Below, one piece after another: positions 1 to 7,834 of a stretch of DNA of 25,055 nucleotides. The notes below the pieces were generated by a model. The model was not told the DNA's origin, did no database searches, and worked only from the letters and a program-made list of their open reading frames with translations. The stretch is from a virus. The first letter of the stretch is position 1; every line of letters starts with the position of its first letter. Location of the stretch: IMG/VR virus record IMGVR_UViG_3300023174_002455, positions 1-25,055 of that record; one strand, given 5' to 3'. The position numbers and the translations under genes are program-made.

Positions 1-1
1 A

Positions 2-127
2 GTAACAGTATTTCCTACTGCGTTTCCAAAAGCATATATGCATATTGAAGAAGGCAAGTCGTATAAATTTAGTTTTGGTAAAACCAAAGATGGCACGGTA
101 ATTATGGAGGATGTAAATGTCAGTTAA
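2..127 (+). CDS. C-terminal end of a replication protein, probably DNA polymerase III alpha-type (partial)
   Basis: An open frame enters from the left edge and ends with TAA at 125-127, giving 41 residues. The visible part reads like the final beta-strands of an OB-fold: a VTVFPTAF segment, then an IEEGKSYKFSFGK segment. The pattern 'VFP..F ... EGK.Y.F.G' resembles the C-terminal OB domain of bacterial DnaE-type polymerases. The frame overlaps the start of the RecA-like gene by 11 bases, as expected for translationally coupled replication genes. Only the tail is present, so the identity is tentative; another OB-fold replication protein would look similar. Confidence 0.45.
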   Translation, partial: VTVFPTAFPKAYMHIEEGKSYKFSFGKTKDGTVIMEDVNVS

Positions 128-1130
128 TATACAAGAGGTACTATCGCAGTTAGACCCAAGAATTAGAAAGCGTCTTGGAACAGGAGAAGGAATTACCTTT
201 GAGTATCAGCCAACTCCAAGTTTTGGTTTGAATCGTGCTCTAGGTGGTGGGTTACCATACGGAAGACAGGTCCTTATATGGGGCAGTAAGTCTTCTGCTA
301 AATCATCTATGTGCTTACAAATGATTGCTTTAGCACAAAAAGAAGGTAAGGTTTGTGCATGGATTGATTCTGAAATGTCTTACTCAGAAGATTGGGCAAA
401 GCAACTTGGTGTAGATCCAACAAAATTAATTTATTCACAAGCACGTACTATTAGCGATATGGTAGACGTTGGTGTTGGACTAATGAACGCTGGAGTTGAT
501 CTTATTGTAGTTGATTCAATTACCTCAATGCTTCCTGCTATATATTTTGAAAAAGATTCAGATGAAATGAAAGCACTTGAAAATACAAAACAAATTGGTG
601 CAGAGTCTAGAGACTTTAGCAATGCTTGGAAAATGCTTAACTACGCTAACAACAAAGTAAAACCTACATTGCTTGTTCTTATTTCACAATCAAGAAATAA
701 TATTAATGCAATGTACACAAGTCAACAACCTTCTGGCGGTCAGGCTACTAAGTTTTACTCATCTTGTGTGATTAAATTGTTTTCTTCTGAGTCAGAAAAT
801 CAAGCAATCAAAGGAAAGATTAAGATTGGGGACAAACTAATTGAAGAAAAAATTGGCAGAAAGATTCGTTGGGAGTTACAATTCTCTAAAACCTCTCCAG
901 GGTTCCAATCTGGTGAGTATGATTTTTATTTTAGAGGTGACAATATTGGTATTGATGCAATAGGAGATTTAGTTGATACCGCAGAATCTATGGGACTAGT
1001 TAATAGAACTGGCGCATGGTATCAGTTAGATGACGGAATAAAAATACAAGGTCGTGATGGTTTTATAGAACGTGTTAAAGAAGACTTAGCACTACAAGAA
1101 CAAATTAAGGCAAAAATAATTAATGCTTGA
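117..1130 (+). CDS. RecA/UvsX-like recombinase ATPase
   Basis: A 337-residue RecA-fold ATPase, expected to form filaments on single-stranded DNA and drive strand exchange during phage replication and repair. The Walker A region is GSKSSAKSS at residues 56-64, where the usual glycine before the lysine is alanine. Walker B is LIVVDSIT at 129-136, and an ISQSRNN segment near residue 190 fits the RecA L1-side QxR/N region. The length is close to bacterial RecA, although the C-terminal domain is divergent. GGAGG at 106-110 precedes the ATG. It lies just after a probable polymerase end and before a nuclease, a Cas4-like exonuclease and a RuvC-like resolvase, forming a recombination cluster. A DnaB/Sak4-type RecA-core protein is less likely given the full-length RecA-like layout. 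Confidence 0.85.
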   Translation: MSVNIQEVLSQLDPRIRKRLGTGEGITFEYQPTPSFGLNRALGGGLPYGRQVLIWGSKSSAKSSMCLQMIALAQKEGKVCAWIDSEMSYSEDWAKQLGVDPTKLIYSQARTISDMVDVGVGLMNAGVDLIVVDSITSMLPAIYFEKDSDEMKALENTKQIGAESRDFSNAWKMLNYANNKVKPTLLVLISQSRNNINAMYTSQQPSGGQATKFYSSCVIKLFSSESENQAIKGKIKIGDKLIEEKIGRKIRWELQFSKTSPGFQSGEYDFYFRGDNIGIDAIGDLVDTAESMGLVNRTGAWYQLDDGIKIQGRDGFIERVKEDLALQEQIKAKIINA

Positions 1131-1311
1131 GCAAAAGTTTACCGTATATCCTGGCAAGTGGCCATGTAAAACTTGTGAAGAAGTTGTTACATCTTTAAGA
1201 TATTGGAGAGAAACTGGGGATACAACATGGATGTGTACACAAAAACATATTTCAAGAGTTAGTCTATTACCTCCAACAAAGAAAGATTATGAGCGAAAAG
1301 AACGAAAGTAA
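1123..1311 (+). CDS. Small zinc-binding protein
   Basis: A 62-residue protein starting inside the end of the recA-like gene (8-base overlap). Residues C15 and C18 form a CxxC knuckle, and C38 with H42 could complete a CCCH zinc site. The C-terminus is very basic (KKDYERKERK). No named family is recognised. Its place between recombinase and nuclease genes suggests a nucleic-acid-associated accessory role, which is inference only. Confidence 0.65.
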   Translation: MLEQKFTVYPGKWPCKTCEEVVTSLRYWRETGDTTWMCTQKHISRVSLLPPTKKDYERKERK

Positions 1312-1588
1312 AAGAATGGGTGCTAAGCAGCATAAGAATTCTGGTAGAAATACACAGAAGGGTGATGCAACATGGCGTGAATTTGTTGTTGATTTTAAAG
1401 AAGTCAGCAAATCTTTTACATTGAACAAAGATGTATGGGCAAAGGCTGTTACTGATTCTATTCAAGCGGGTAGAGATAAATCTCCAGCCATTATTGTAAT
1501 TCTTGGAGAAGGTAACACAAAAGTAAGACTTGCTATAATTGAAATGAATATGCTAGAACAATTAACAGAGGAGGAATATAATGTCTGA
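1289..1588 (+). CDS. Putative Hjc-like Holliday junction resolvase (PD-(D/E)XK-type)
   Basis: A 99-residue protein with the layout of small phage junction resolvases. A basic glycine-rich N-terminus (GRNTQKGDATW, residues 19-29) is followed by a VDFKE core at 34-38, a KSFTL...W.K segment at 41-52, and PAIIVILGEG on the final strand at 66-75. The D-x-K of VDFK would be the metal-binding motif; the upstream acidic ligand is not obvious. It would cut branched DNA before packaging. The start at 1289 overlaps the previous gene by 23 bases; an in-frame ATG at 1316 is an alternative. A RuvC-like gene sits 1.5 kb downstream, so the two could overlap in role. The family call rests on pattern recognition. 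Confidence 0.5.
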   Translation: MSEKNESKRMGAKQHKNSGRNTQKGDATWREFVVDFKEVSKSFTLNKDVWAKAVTDSIQAGRDKSPAIIVILGEGNTKVRLAIIEMNMLEQLTEEEYNV

Positions 1589-1895
1589 AACAGGACCACA
1601 GAAAACAACACTTGATATGGTAAATGGTTTAACAGAGATTGCAGACTATATGCAAGACGAAGAGTTGACCGTTGCACTAACTATGATTGCAAAGATTATC
1701 ATAAAGCCAGATATTCCCCTTCAGGCTGCTAGTCTTGAAATTGTGAGACTACAAGCCATTGCAGCAAAGATGTCCTTTAAAGCCACTTGGATGGCCAATG
1801 TTGACAAATCCGACAGGGCAAAGAAAAACATATACTTTACAGCAGCACAAGCAATAAACGATTTGGTATCAGCGCTTAAATACATAATGCGCTAA
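1581..1895 (+). CDS. Small helical phage protein of unknown function
   Basis: A 104-residue protein predicted to be almost entirely alpha-helical, with heptad-like stretches such as LTVALTMIAKIII and AINDLVSALKYIM. It has a strong ribosome site (GAGGAGG at 1567-1573) and overlaps the upstream nuclease gene by 8 bases. No catalytic motif, cysteine pair or membrane segment is visible. The neighbourhood suggests a recombination or replication accessory role, but I do not recognise the family. Confidence 0.7.
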   Translation: MSETGPQKTTLDMVNGLTEIADYMQDEELTVALTMIAKIIIKPDIPLQAASLEIVRLQAIAAKMSFKATWMANVDKSDRAKKNIYFTAAQAINDLVSALKYIMR

Positions 1896-1897
1896 CC

Positions 1898-1906
1898 TGC
1901 TATAAT
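1898..1906 (+). promoter_or_regulatory. Extended -10 promoter upstream of the Cas4-like gene
   Basis: TG at 1898-1899, C, then TATAAT at 1901-1906 forms an extended -10 box. No good -35 is visible. The predicted start near 1913 leaves a 15-base leader containing AAAGG before the ATG at 1928. It sits in one of the few gaps between genes in this part of the window. Confidence 0.55.
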
Positions 1907-1927
1907 TAATATAAACAAAGGACAAAA

Positions 1928-2788
1928 ATGGCTAAAAATTTATTAGAACAAGTTATGACTAAAAGCACTAAAAAGAAAGTAACAAACAGCGAAGAAGATG
2001 AAAACTTTGTTGAAGGTTTGCCAACTGCTATAAATGCTGGCTATCTTGTTAAAACAAAAACAAGGTTTGTTAAAAAGAATAATTTTTCTGCATCTAGTTT
2101 GGCCTATGGCGCAGGTGAGTGTCCAAGGTATTGGACTCTAGCATTTGATGGACAAATTACTTACGATAACTCAGATGCCATGGGCGTAGCAAACAGAACA
2201 CAAGGAACTCTTGGACATGGAAGAATACAAGAGGCAATAGAGGCTTCTGGTTTACTTGCACAAGATATGGAGTTTGATCCAATACCAAGAAAATATAGTC
2301 AACAAACTCATCCAGCAATGGAGTTTAGAGTTAAAACTGATGATCCACCTTTTGACGGGTATGGAGATGTCATGATTGACTACAAGGGTGAAAGACTTGT
2401 TGGTGAAATTAAAACAATAAAAAATGAAGAGTTTGAATACAGGAAAATAAATAGACGACCTAAGATGGCTCATCTAATGCAGTTATTGTTGTATATGAAG
2501 GTTTGGAAAATGCGTAAAGGTGTTATGATTTACGAAAATAAAAACACTCACGAATTACTTACTTTGCCAGTTGTATTAAGTGAACGCTATCGTGCTTGGG
2601 CAGAAGAAGTTTTTGAATGGATGAAATTGGTTTACAAGAATTGGCAAGAAAAACAATTGCCAGAAATTCCTTATCGTTCAAATTCAAAAATTTGTAAAGT
2701 ATGTCCTATTCAAAAAGCATGTGCTGAAGCAGGAGATGGAACAATTAAGATTAAACCTATGAGATTGTTAAAAGACGAAGTGGATTAA
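1928..2788 (+). CDS. Cas4/RecB-like PD-(D/E)XK exonuclease with Fe-S cluster cysteines
   Basis: A 286-residue nuclease. The core shows H98 in a GHGRIQ segment, D147 in GYGDVMID, E160-I-K162 in GEIKT, and a QLLLYM helix at 185-190. These are the ordered motifs of RecB/Cas4/AddB-type nucleases. Four cysteines, C65 near the N-terminus and C256, C259 and C265 near the C-terminus (CKVCP...C), fit the split arrangement that holds a 4Fe-4S cluster in Cas4 and AddB. It probably trims DNA ends to feed the RecA-like recombinase encoded upstream. No cas1 or repeat array is visible, so a CRISPR role is not implied. The promoter at about 1900 suggests it begins a new transcript. Confidence 0.85.
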   Translation: MAKNLLEQVMTKSTKKKVTNSEEDENFVEGLPTAINAGYLVKTKTRFVKKNNFSASSLAYGAGECPRYWTLAFDGQITYDNSDAMGVANRTQGTLGHGRIQEAIEASGLLAQDMEFDPIPRKYSQQTHPAMEFRVKTDDPPFDGYGDVMIDYKGERLVGEIKTIKNEEFEYRKINRRPKMAHLMQLLLYMKVWKMRKGVMIYENKNTHELLTLPVVLSERYRAWAEEVFEWMKLVYKNWQEKQLPEIPYRSNSKICKVCPIQKACAEAGDGTIKIKPMRLLKDEVD

Positions 2789-2793
2789 TCAAT

Positions 2794-3084
2794 GTGAAAC
2801 TATGTGAAAGATGCGAGACCCCATTTAAACCAAAAGTAAGTTATCAAATTTATTGTGGAGATGTTTGTAGAGAAGAATCCACCAAAATAAAGATAGCCGA
2901 AAGATATCAAATAACTCGTAGACAAAAAAGAATAGGTAAAAAAAGACTTTGTATTGGCGGTTGTAAAGAACAACTTTCAATATATAATGACTCTGGCTTT
3001 TGCCCTAACTGCAATATAAATAAAAAAGAAGTAGACAAAATGTTAAAACAACTAAAGGGATTTTTTGACTATGAACAAGAATAA
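2794..3084 (+). CDS. Double zinc-knuckle small protein
   Basis: A 96-residue protein starting with GTG six bases after the nuclease stop. It has two cysteine sets: C4-x2-C7 with C21-x3-C25, and C53-x3-C57 with C70-x2-C73, so two zinc sites separated by a very basic linker (residues 31-52). The first half resembles the CxxC...YC...C motif of phage proteins related to the HNH/treble-clef class, but no HNH catalytic histidine is evident. Basic and zinc-bearing, it probably binds nucleic acid; the function is unknown. Confidence 0.65.
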   Translation: MKLCERCETPFKPKVSYQIYCGDVCREESTKIKIAERYQITRRQKRIGKKRLCIGGCKEQLSIYNDSGFCPNCNINKKEVDKMLKQLKGFFDYEQE

Positions 3085-3643
3085 TCCAAAAACAATTTGC
3101 GCTATTGATGCAAGCACTACAAGTCTTGCCTTTGCATTATTTAACAATAAAAAACTTACCACAGTTGGAAAAATAAAATTTGAAGGAAATACAAACTATC
3201 AAAAAGTAATGGATGCATGTGCAAAAACAAAAGCATTTTTTGAATACTCTGGCGGTTTTGAAGCAATTGTAATAGAGCACACAGTTTTTATGAATAGTCC
3301 AAAAACTGCTGCAGATCTTGCACTTGTTCAAGGAGCATTACTGGGAGCAGCAGGCTTAACTGGAACAAAACAAATAGGAACAGTAGCACCAATTACTTGG
3401 CAAAATTATTTAGGAAATAAAAGATTAACAAAAGAAGAACAAATAAATATTAGGGCAAAAAATCCAGGCAAGTCAGACTCTTGGTATAAATCTTATGAAA
3501 GACAGATTAGAAAAGAAAGGACTATTAAGTTAATTGAAATCAACTACGATAAAAGTATTAACGATAATGACGTTGCTGATGCTTGTGGTATCGGCCATTG
3601 GGCTATTAATAACTGGAATAAAGCAATGAGAGTGGAGGAATAA
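3071..3643 (+). CDS. RuvC-like Holliday junction resolvase (RNase H fold)
   Basis: A 190-residue RNase-H-fold nuclease. Acidic residues sit where RuvC-type enzymes carry them: D13 on the first strand (CAIDASTTS), E69 on the fourth (IVIEHTV), and D167/D170 in the C-terminal helix motif NDNDVADACGIGHWA. It would resolve four-way junctions formed by the RecA-like protein and debranch DNA before packaging. I chose ATG 3071 over TTG 3065 because AAGGGA at 3055-3060 is better spaced from it; 3065 remains possible. An unusual basic insert around residues 115-150 separates the third and fourth acidic motifs. Confidence 0.8.
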   Translation: MNKNNPKTICAIDASTTSLAFALFNNKKLTTVGKIKFEGNTNYQKVMDACAKTKAFFEYSGGFEAIVIEHTVFMNSPKTAADLALVQGALLGAAGLTGTKQIGTVAPITWQNYLGNKRLTKEEQINIRAKNPGKSDSWYKSYERQIRKERTIKLIEINYDKSINDNDVADACGIGHWAINNWNKAMRVEE

Positions 3644-4287
3644 TGCCAGAGTTAAACGCTAACATACCACCAATTGAGTGTTATGTACGTGGTAATTTTT
3701 TAAGAGATCAAGAAGATAGTCATGACAAATATTTTCCATGTGTAATTTTTGGTGTGTCTAGTATTAAAAGTAGAAGCCCTTTATTTCATTTCTTAATGGA
3801 AGATGGAGGAATTTGGTGGAGAATGCCAATCAATGCATTCTGCACAAAGCCAGGAGTTCCTGAAGAGCCAATCTACAACCTTGTGCTTTGGAACTCTTTT
3901 AGTCCACACATAGCAGTTACAAAATTTGAAAACTTAAGTAACATGAGAATGTCTTACATAGACAGAAATAAAAATAATATTGGTGGAAAATATTTATTTA
4001 CTTTGGATTGGCATAATCCAGAAAGTAACATTCTGGATGATGGATATTCAGAAAGTCCAGGGCAACACAAATGTGGTCATGTTATTCAAAGAGATGATGG
4101 AAATTTTGCGGTACAGCCTAATAACCGTATTAGATTAAAAGAACCATCATTCGTAACCAAGAAAGATCTAGTAATACAAAGACTTATAAATACAAATAAG
4201 TGGGATGTTGAAAGTTACGATAAATGGGTTTTAGAAGACTCAAATGCGTATGACTATGATATTTCTGAGACAGAAGTTGACAAATAA
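3643..4287 (+). CDS. Conserved-looking phage protein of unknown function
   Basis: A 214-residue protein with a strong ribosome site (GTGGAGGA) and a TAATG overlap with the resolvase gene. It is rich in aromatic residues, with strands such as PCVIFGVSS, LFHFLMEDGGIWWRMP and NLVLWNSFS, suggesting a soluble beta-rich fold. The acidic C-terminus (DSNAYDYDISETEVDK) may be flexible. No catalytic signature or family is recognised. Its location in the replication-recombination block is the only functional hint. Confidence 0.75.
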   Translation: MPELNANIPPIECYVRGNFLRDQEDSHDKYFPCVIFGVSSIKSRSPLFHFLMEDGGIWWRMPINAFCTKPGVPEEPIYNLVLWNSFSPHIAVTKFENLSNMRMSYIDRNKNNIGGKYLFTLDWHNPESNILDDGYSESPGQHKCGHVIQRDDGNFAVQPNNRIRLKEPSFVTKKDLVIQRLINTNKWDVESYDKWVLEDSNAYDYDISETEVDK

Positions 4288-4291
4288 TACT

Positions 4292-4447
4292 ATGGCTGCT
4301 AAACTATATACAAGCGAGGCTTGGCTCCGTAAAAGGTTTGTTATGGACAAAAAGTCTCCACAAGATATTGCCAAGGAGTGCGGGACTAGTGTTGAAACTA
4401 TCTATGTATACCTTGCAAAATTTGGATTTAGGAAATCAAAACGATGA
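4292..4447 (+). CDS. Small helix-turn-helix protein
   Basis: A 51-residue protein. Residues 22-46 read as a resolvase-like or sigma-region-4-like helix-turn-helix (SPQDIAKECGTSVETIYVYL), and the termini are basic. I chose ATG 4292 because it follows the upstream stop by four bases; an in-frame ATG at 4244 would add 16 residues overlapping the previous gene. No clear ribosome site is seen, so translation may be coupled. It could be a small regulator or a DNA-binding adaptor. Confidence 0.65.
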   Translation: MAAKLYTSEAWLRKRFVMDKKSPQDIAKECGTSVETIYVYLAKFGFRKSKR

Positions 4448-5196
4448 TACCTAAAATTATTTGGCAAACACATAAAGAAGAATATGAAAAATTACCAAAA
4501 TACATAATAGAATGTATTGATACTTGGAAAACAATAAATCCAACATTTGAATATAGATATTTTGATGATAAGGATATGGATAGTTTTATATTAAAATATT
4601 TTGGAAAAGAATGGTTAGAAATTTTAAACAACTGCCCTATTAAAATTATGAAAGTTGATACTTGGAAGTATATGATTTTATACGTGTATGGTGGTGTTTA
4701 TATTGACATTGACTATATTTGTAGTTTGCGAATAGAAGAATGGCTAGATGAAAATAATAACTTGGTTATTTTTCAAGACGATAGGTTTCCAGAATTTACT
4801 CAAGCAATATTTGCTTCAGAACCTAAAAATATTATTTTAGAAGAAGTATTAAGATTAACTAAAAATGATTTATTAAAAATAAATTACAAAAAAGAAATTA
4901 TTAATGTTGGAAGATTAACAGGGTATAAACAATTTAGTATAGCAATAGACAATGTTTTACAATTAAAAAATAAAGAAAGGGCTGGGCTTATTAGTAATTA
5001 TGAAGATTTTAATAATTTAGATATTGTTAAAAATATGAAAATACATACTCCATATTTTAAAAAATGGGATAGATTTAATAAAAAAAATCCATTATTTTAT
5101 TCAGTTCATGGAAGACTATCATGGGAAAATAACTATGGCAATTGGTTAGAATTACAAGAAGAAAAAAACAATAACTTAAGGAAAAATAATGTCTAA
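4444..5196 (+). CDS. GT32-type glycosyltransferase (DXD, capsular-polysaccharide type)
   Basis: A 250-residue protein with the hallmarks of the GT32 (Och1/capsule-type) family. The N-terminal strand is IPKIIWQTH (residues 2-10), then CIDTWKTINP, then the core KVDTWKYMILYVYGG leading to the DXD motif D88-I-D90 in YIDIDY. The enzyme would move a sugar from a nucleotide sugar to an unknown acceptor using a metal ion. Length is typical. It starts in an ATGA overlap with the HTH gene and ends 8 bases into the next gene, so it is embedded in the early operon. The DNA looks more A-rich and the protein richer in Lys/Asn/Ile than its neighbours, which suggests acquisition. The target could be host surface glycan, a virion protein or modified DNA. 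Confidence 0.85.
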   Translation: MIPKIIWQTHKEEYEKLPKYIIECIDTWKTINPTFEYRYFDDKDMDSFILKYFGKEWLEILNNCPIKIMKVDTWKYMILYVYGGVYIDIDYICSLRIEEWLDENNNLVIFQDDRFPEFTQAIFASEPKNIILEEVLRLTKNDLLKINYKKEIINVGRLTGYKQFSIAIDNVLQLKNKERAGLISNYEDFNNLDIVKNMKIHTPYFKKWDRFNKKNPLFYSVHGRLSWENNYGNWLELQEEKNNNLRKNNV

Positions 5197-5527
5197 ATTA
5201 ACTGCAGTATATAAAGATGTTAAAGATTTTAAATGTGACGATCTCTATCTTCAATCAATTGGGGCGCCATCGGGCAACTTAATTTGGCAAACATGTCATT
5301 CTATAGCCCAAATGCTTATACAAAAAAACATAGCATATGGCGATTCTGCATTTGATCCTGTAAGAATTTTTAGCAAGTCTGATCCAGCAGAACAACTTAA
5401 AGTTAGAATTGATGACAAACTAAGTCGTCTTATGAAAGGCACAGACTATCCTGGAGACAACGATATTGACGATCTAATAGGATATTTAGTTTTGTTAAAA
5501 ATAGCAAAGGAAAAAAATGTCAACTGA
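5189..5527 (+). CDS. MazG-like/all-alpha NTP pyrophosphohydrolase-type phage protein
   Basis: A 112-residue protein with the pattern KNIAYGDSAFDPVRIF (residues 46-61), RIDDKLSRL (near 73-81) and DIDDLIGYLVLLKIA near the C-terminus. This order of a K-x-AYG motif, a conserved R.DDK helix and a D..DLIGY helix is seen in small phage proteins related to MazG-like nucleotide pyrophosphohydrolases. It may hydrolyse or monitor nucleotides, but the acidic metal-binding set is incomplete by eye. AAGGA precedes the start, and it lies immediately before the terminase genes. Confidence 0.55.
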   Translation: MSKLTAVYKDVKDFKCDDLYLQSIGAPSGNLIWQTCHSIAQMLIQKNIAYGDSAFDPVRIFSKSDPAEQLKVRIDDKLSRLMKGTDYPGDNDIDDLIGYLVLLKIAKEKNVN

Positions 5528-6053
5528 AACAGAACTAATTGAGCATCTTGATGAAGTTAACAAAGTAGTTACAGAATATCTTAAAGGCCAAGATCCAACA
5601 AAAATTTCTAAAGAATTAGATATTCCTCGTACTCGTGTTGTTTCGTTAATCAATGAGTGGAAGGTTATGGCATCTGCAAATGATGCAATTCGTGCTCGTG
5701 CTAAAGAAGCACTTGCTGGAGCAGATACGCACTATACTAAACTTATTACAAAGGCTTATGAAGTAATTGATGAATCAAGCATGACTAATAATCTTAGTGC
5801 AAAGACTCAAGCGATTAAGTTGGTAATGGATATTGAGAAATCTAGAATTGAAATGTTACAAAAAGCAGGACTCCTAGAAAATAAAGAACTTGCAGAAGAG
5901 ATGGTTGAAATTGAAAGACGACAAGAAGTTCTTGTTGAAATCTTAAGAGACATTGCCTCAACCCATCCAGAGGTTCGTGATTTAATTATGAGACGTCTTT
6001 CTCAGATTGCTAAAGAAGGAGAGGTAATCACAATTGTCCAAGATGTTCAATGA
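5517..6053 (+). CDS. Probable terminase small subunit
   Basis: A 178-residue protein directly before and overlapping the large terminase gene by 20 bases. Its N-terminal 50 residues contain a helix-turn-helix (YLKGQDPTKISKELDIPRTR, near 17-36) that would recognise the packaging site. The rest is helical with charged heptads (residues 95-150), suited to oligomer formation. Known small subunits combine an HTH with a coiled-coil oligomer region, which fits. The assignment is by position and architecture rather than a specific motif. Confidence 0.65.
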   Translation: MSTETELIEHLDEVNKVVTEYLKGQDPTKISKELDIPRTRVVSLINEWKVMASANDAIRARAKEALAGADTHYTKLITKAYEVIDESSMTNNLSAKTQAIKLVMDIEKSRIEMLQKAGLLENKELAEEMVEIERRQEVLVEILRDIASTHPEVRDLIMRRLSQIAKEGEVITIVQDVQ

Positions 6054-7818
6054 TTTTTTAGAAGTTTTAAAAGAAAATCAATTTGATGAAATTCCAGTAG
6101 ACGCAAAAACATTTGTTGAGTCTGCGGATTATCTTGGCCAGCCAGAATTATCTTTAATTCAATATGAAATTGTAGAAGCAATGAGTCAAATTTATCGTAA
6201 AGAAGAACTACAAGAAATATTTGGATCTGTTGCTGGTGCTCAATATTTTGATAAATACACTAAAAATGAAATTATTTTACAACTTGGAAAAGGATCTGGA
6301 AAAGACTTTGTATCAACAGTAGCCTGTGCATATATAGTTTATAAACTCTTATGCCTTAAAGATCCTGCTAGGTATTATGGAAAACCAAGCGGGGATGCAA
6401 TTGATATCATCAACGTAGCCATTAACGCACAACAAGCAAAGAACGTATTCTTTAAAGGATTTAAAACTAAGATAGAAAAATCACCATGGTTTGCAGGAAA
6501 ATATAATGCAAAGGCTGATAGTGTTGAATTTGATAAATCAATCACAGTTTACTCTGGACACTCAGAAAGAGAATCGCATGAAGGTTTAAACTTATTACTT
6601 GCAGTTCTTGATGAAATTTCTGGTTTTGCATCTGAAGTTGGAACTGGCAATGAGCAAGGTAAAACTGCAGAAAATATCTATAAAGCATTTCGTGGATCTG
6701 TAGACTCTCGTTTTCCAGATTTAGGTAAAGTAGTATTGCTTTCATTCCCTCGTTACCCAGGCGACTTTATTTCTAAAAGATATGAAGATGTTATTGCAGA
6801 AAAAGAAACTATTGAAAAGAAACATCTCTTTATTATGAATGAAGACCTGCCACATAATGACCCAAACAATCAATTTGAAATTTCATGGGAAGAAGATACA
6901 ATACTTTCTTATAAAGTTCCAAAGGTTTTAGCACTTAAAAAACCAACTTGGGAAGTAAACCCTACTAGAAAAATAGATGATTTTAAATTAGCATTTTACA
7001 CAGACCTTGGAGATGCCATGATGCGCTTTGCATGCACACCAACATTTGCATCAGATGCATTTTTTAAACAAAAAGATAAATTAGAAAAGTGTATGACATT
7101 AAGAAACCCAGTTGATAACTTTAGAAGGTTTGACGAATCATTTAAACCTGATCCAGAAAAAATATATTATATTCATGCTGACCTTGCACAGAAGCATGAC
7201 AAGTGTGCTGTAGCAATTGCTCACGTAGATAAGTGGGTAAATATTCAGGTTATCAAAGATTATCAACAGGTAGCGCCAATGGTTATTGTTGATGCAGTTG
7301 CTTGGTGGGAACCAAAAGCAGAAGGTCCAGTTAATTTATCAGAAGTAAAACAGTGGATCATTAATTTACGCAGACAAGGCTTTAACATTGGAGTTGTTTC
7401 ATTTGACCGTTGGCAGTCATTTGATATTCAGCAAGAATTAAAAGCGGTAGGCATAAAGACCGACACCGTATCTGTTGCTAAAAAACATTATGAAGACTTG
7501 GCAATGATGGTATATGAAGAGAGAGTTGCAATACCAAGAATTCCTTTGTTACTGGAAGAAATGTCAGAACTTAAAATTATGAAAAATACTAGAGTTGACC
7601 ATCCACGTAAAAAATCTAAGGACCTGGCAGATGCTGTATGTGGCGCTGTTTTTGGAGCAATATCACATACGCCTAAAGATTCTAACCATGAGATTGAGAT
7701 TCATACTTGGTCTACCTCTACACGACTTGCAGAGAAGCAGAAGGCTATGGTAGAATTAGACAACAGGGAAATGCCTAATGATGTTAGAGATTTTCTTGAC
7801 AGATTAAATATAATATAA
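6034..7818 (+). CDS. terL: Terminase large subunit (packaging ATPase-nuclease)
   Basis: A 594-residue packaging motor. The ATPase half has Walker A GKGSGKD at residues 85-91 and Walker B LLLAVLDE ending in D193-E194. The C-terminal RNase-H-like nuclease shows D383 in YIHADLAQKHDK, D458 in VVSFDRW and D530/D533 in SKDLADAV. It cuts concatemeric DNA and pumps it into the prohead. I chose the TTG at 6034 because AAGGAGAGG at 6016-6024 is nine bases upstream; ATG 6043 is the alternative. This gene is the firmest evidence that the window is a tailed phage genome. Confidence 0.95.
   Translation: MSKMFNDFLEVLKENQFDEIPVDAKTFVESADYLGQPELSLIQYEIVEAMSQIYRKEELQEIFGSVAGAQYFDKYTKNEIILQLGKGSGKDFVSTVACAYIVYKLLCLKDPARYYGKPSGDAIDIINVAINAQQAKNVFFKGFKTKIEKSPWFAGKYNAKADSVEFDKSITVYSGHSERESHEGLNLLLAVLDEISGFASEVGTGNEQGKTAENIYKAFRGSVDSRFPDLGKVVLLSFPRYPGDFISKRYEDVIAEKETIEKKHLFIMNEDLPHNDPNNQFEISWEEDTILSYKVPKVLALKKPTWEVNPTRKIDDFKLAFYTDLGDAMMRFACTPTFASDAFFKQKDKLEKCMTLRNPVDNFRRFDESFKPDPEKIYYIHADLAQKHDKCAVAIAHVDKWVNIQVIKDYQQVAPMVIVDAVAWWEPKAEGPVNLSEVKQWIINLRRQGFNIGVVSFDRWQSFDIQQELKAVGIKTDTVSVAKKHYEDLAMMVYEERVAIPRIPLLLEEMSELKIMKNTRVDHPRKKSKDLADAVCGAVFGAISHTPKDSNHEIEIHTWSTSTRLAEKQKAMVELDNREMPNDVRDFLDRLNII
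7809..7814 (+). promoter_or_regulatory. Possible -10 box before the S-layer-like gene
   Basis: TATAAT at 7809-7814 lies at the end of the terminase gene, with a predicted start near 7821 and AAGGAG at 7825-7830 before the ATG at 7835. A TTGACA at 7796-7801 is only seven bases away, so it is not a matched -35. An independent promoter here is plausible but unproven. Confidence 0.35.
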
Positions 7819-7834
7819 ACTAACAAGGAGAATA

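Noticed and set aside
1928-2788. Cas4-like nuclease taken as a sign of a CRISPR system
   Set aside because: No cas1, cas2 or repeat array is visible. Cas4-like exonucleases are common in phage recombination modules.
7796-7801. TTGACA considered as the -35 of the S-layer-like gene promoter
   Set aside because: The only nearby -10 (TATAAT at 7809) is seven bases away, too close for a working -35/-10 pair.
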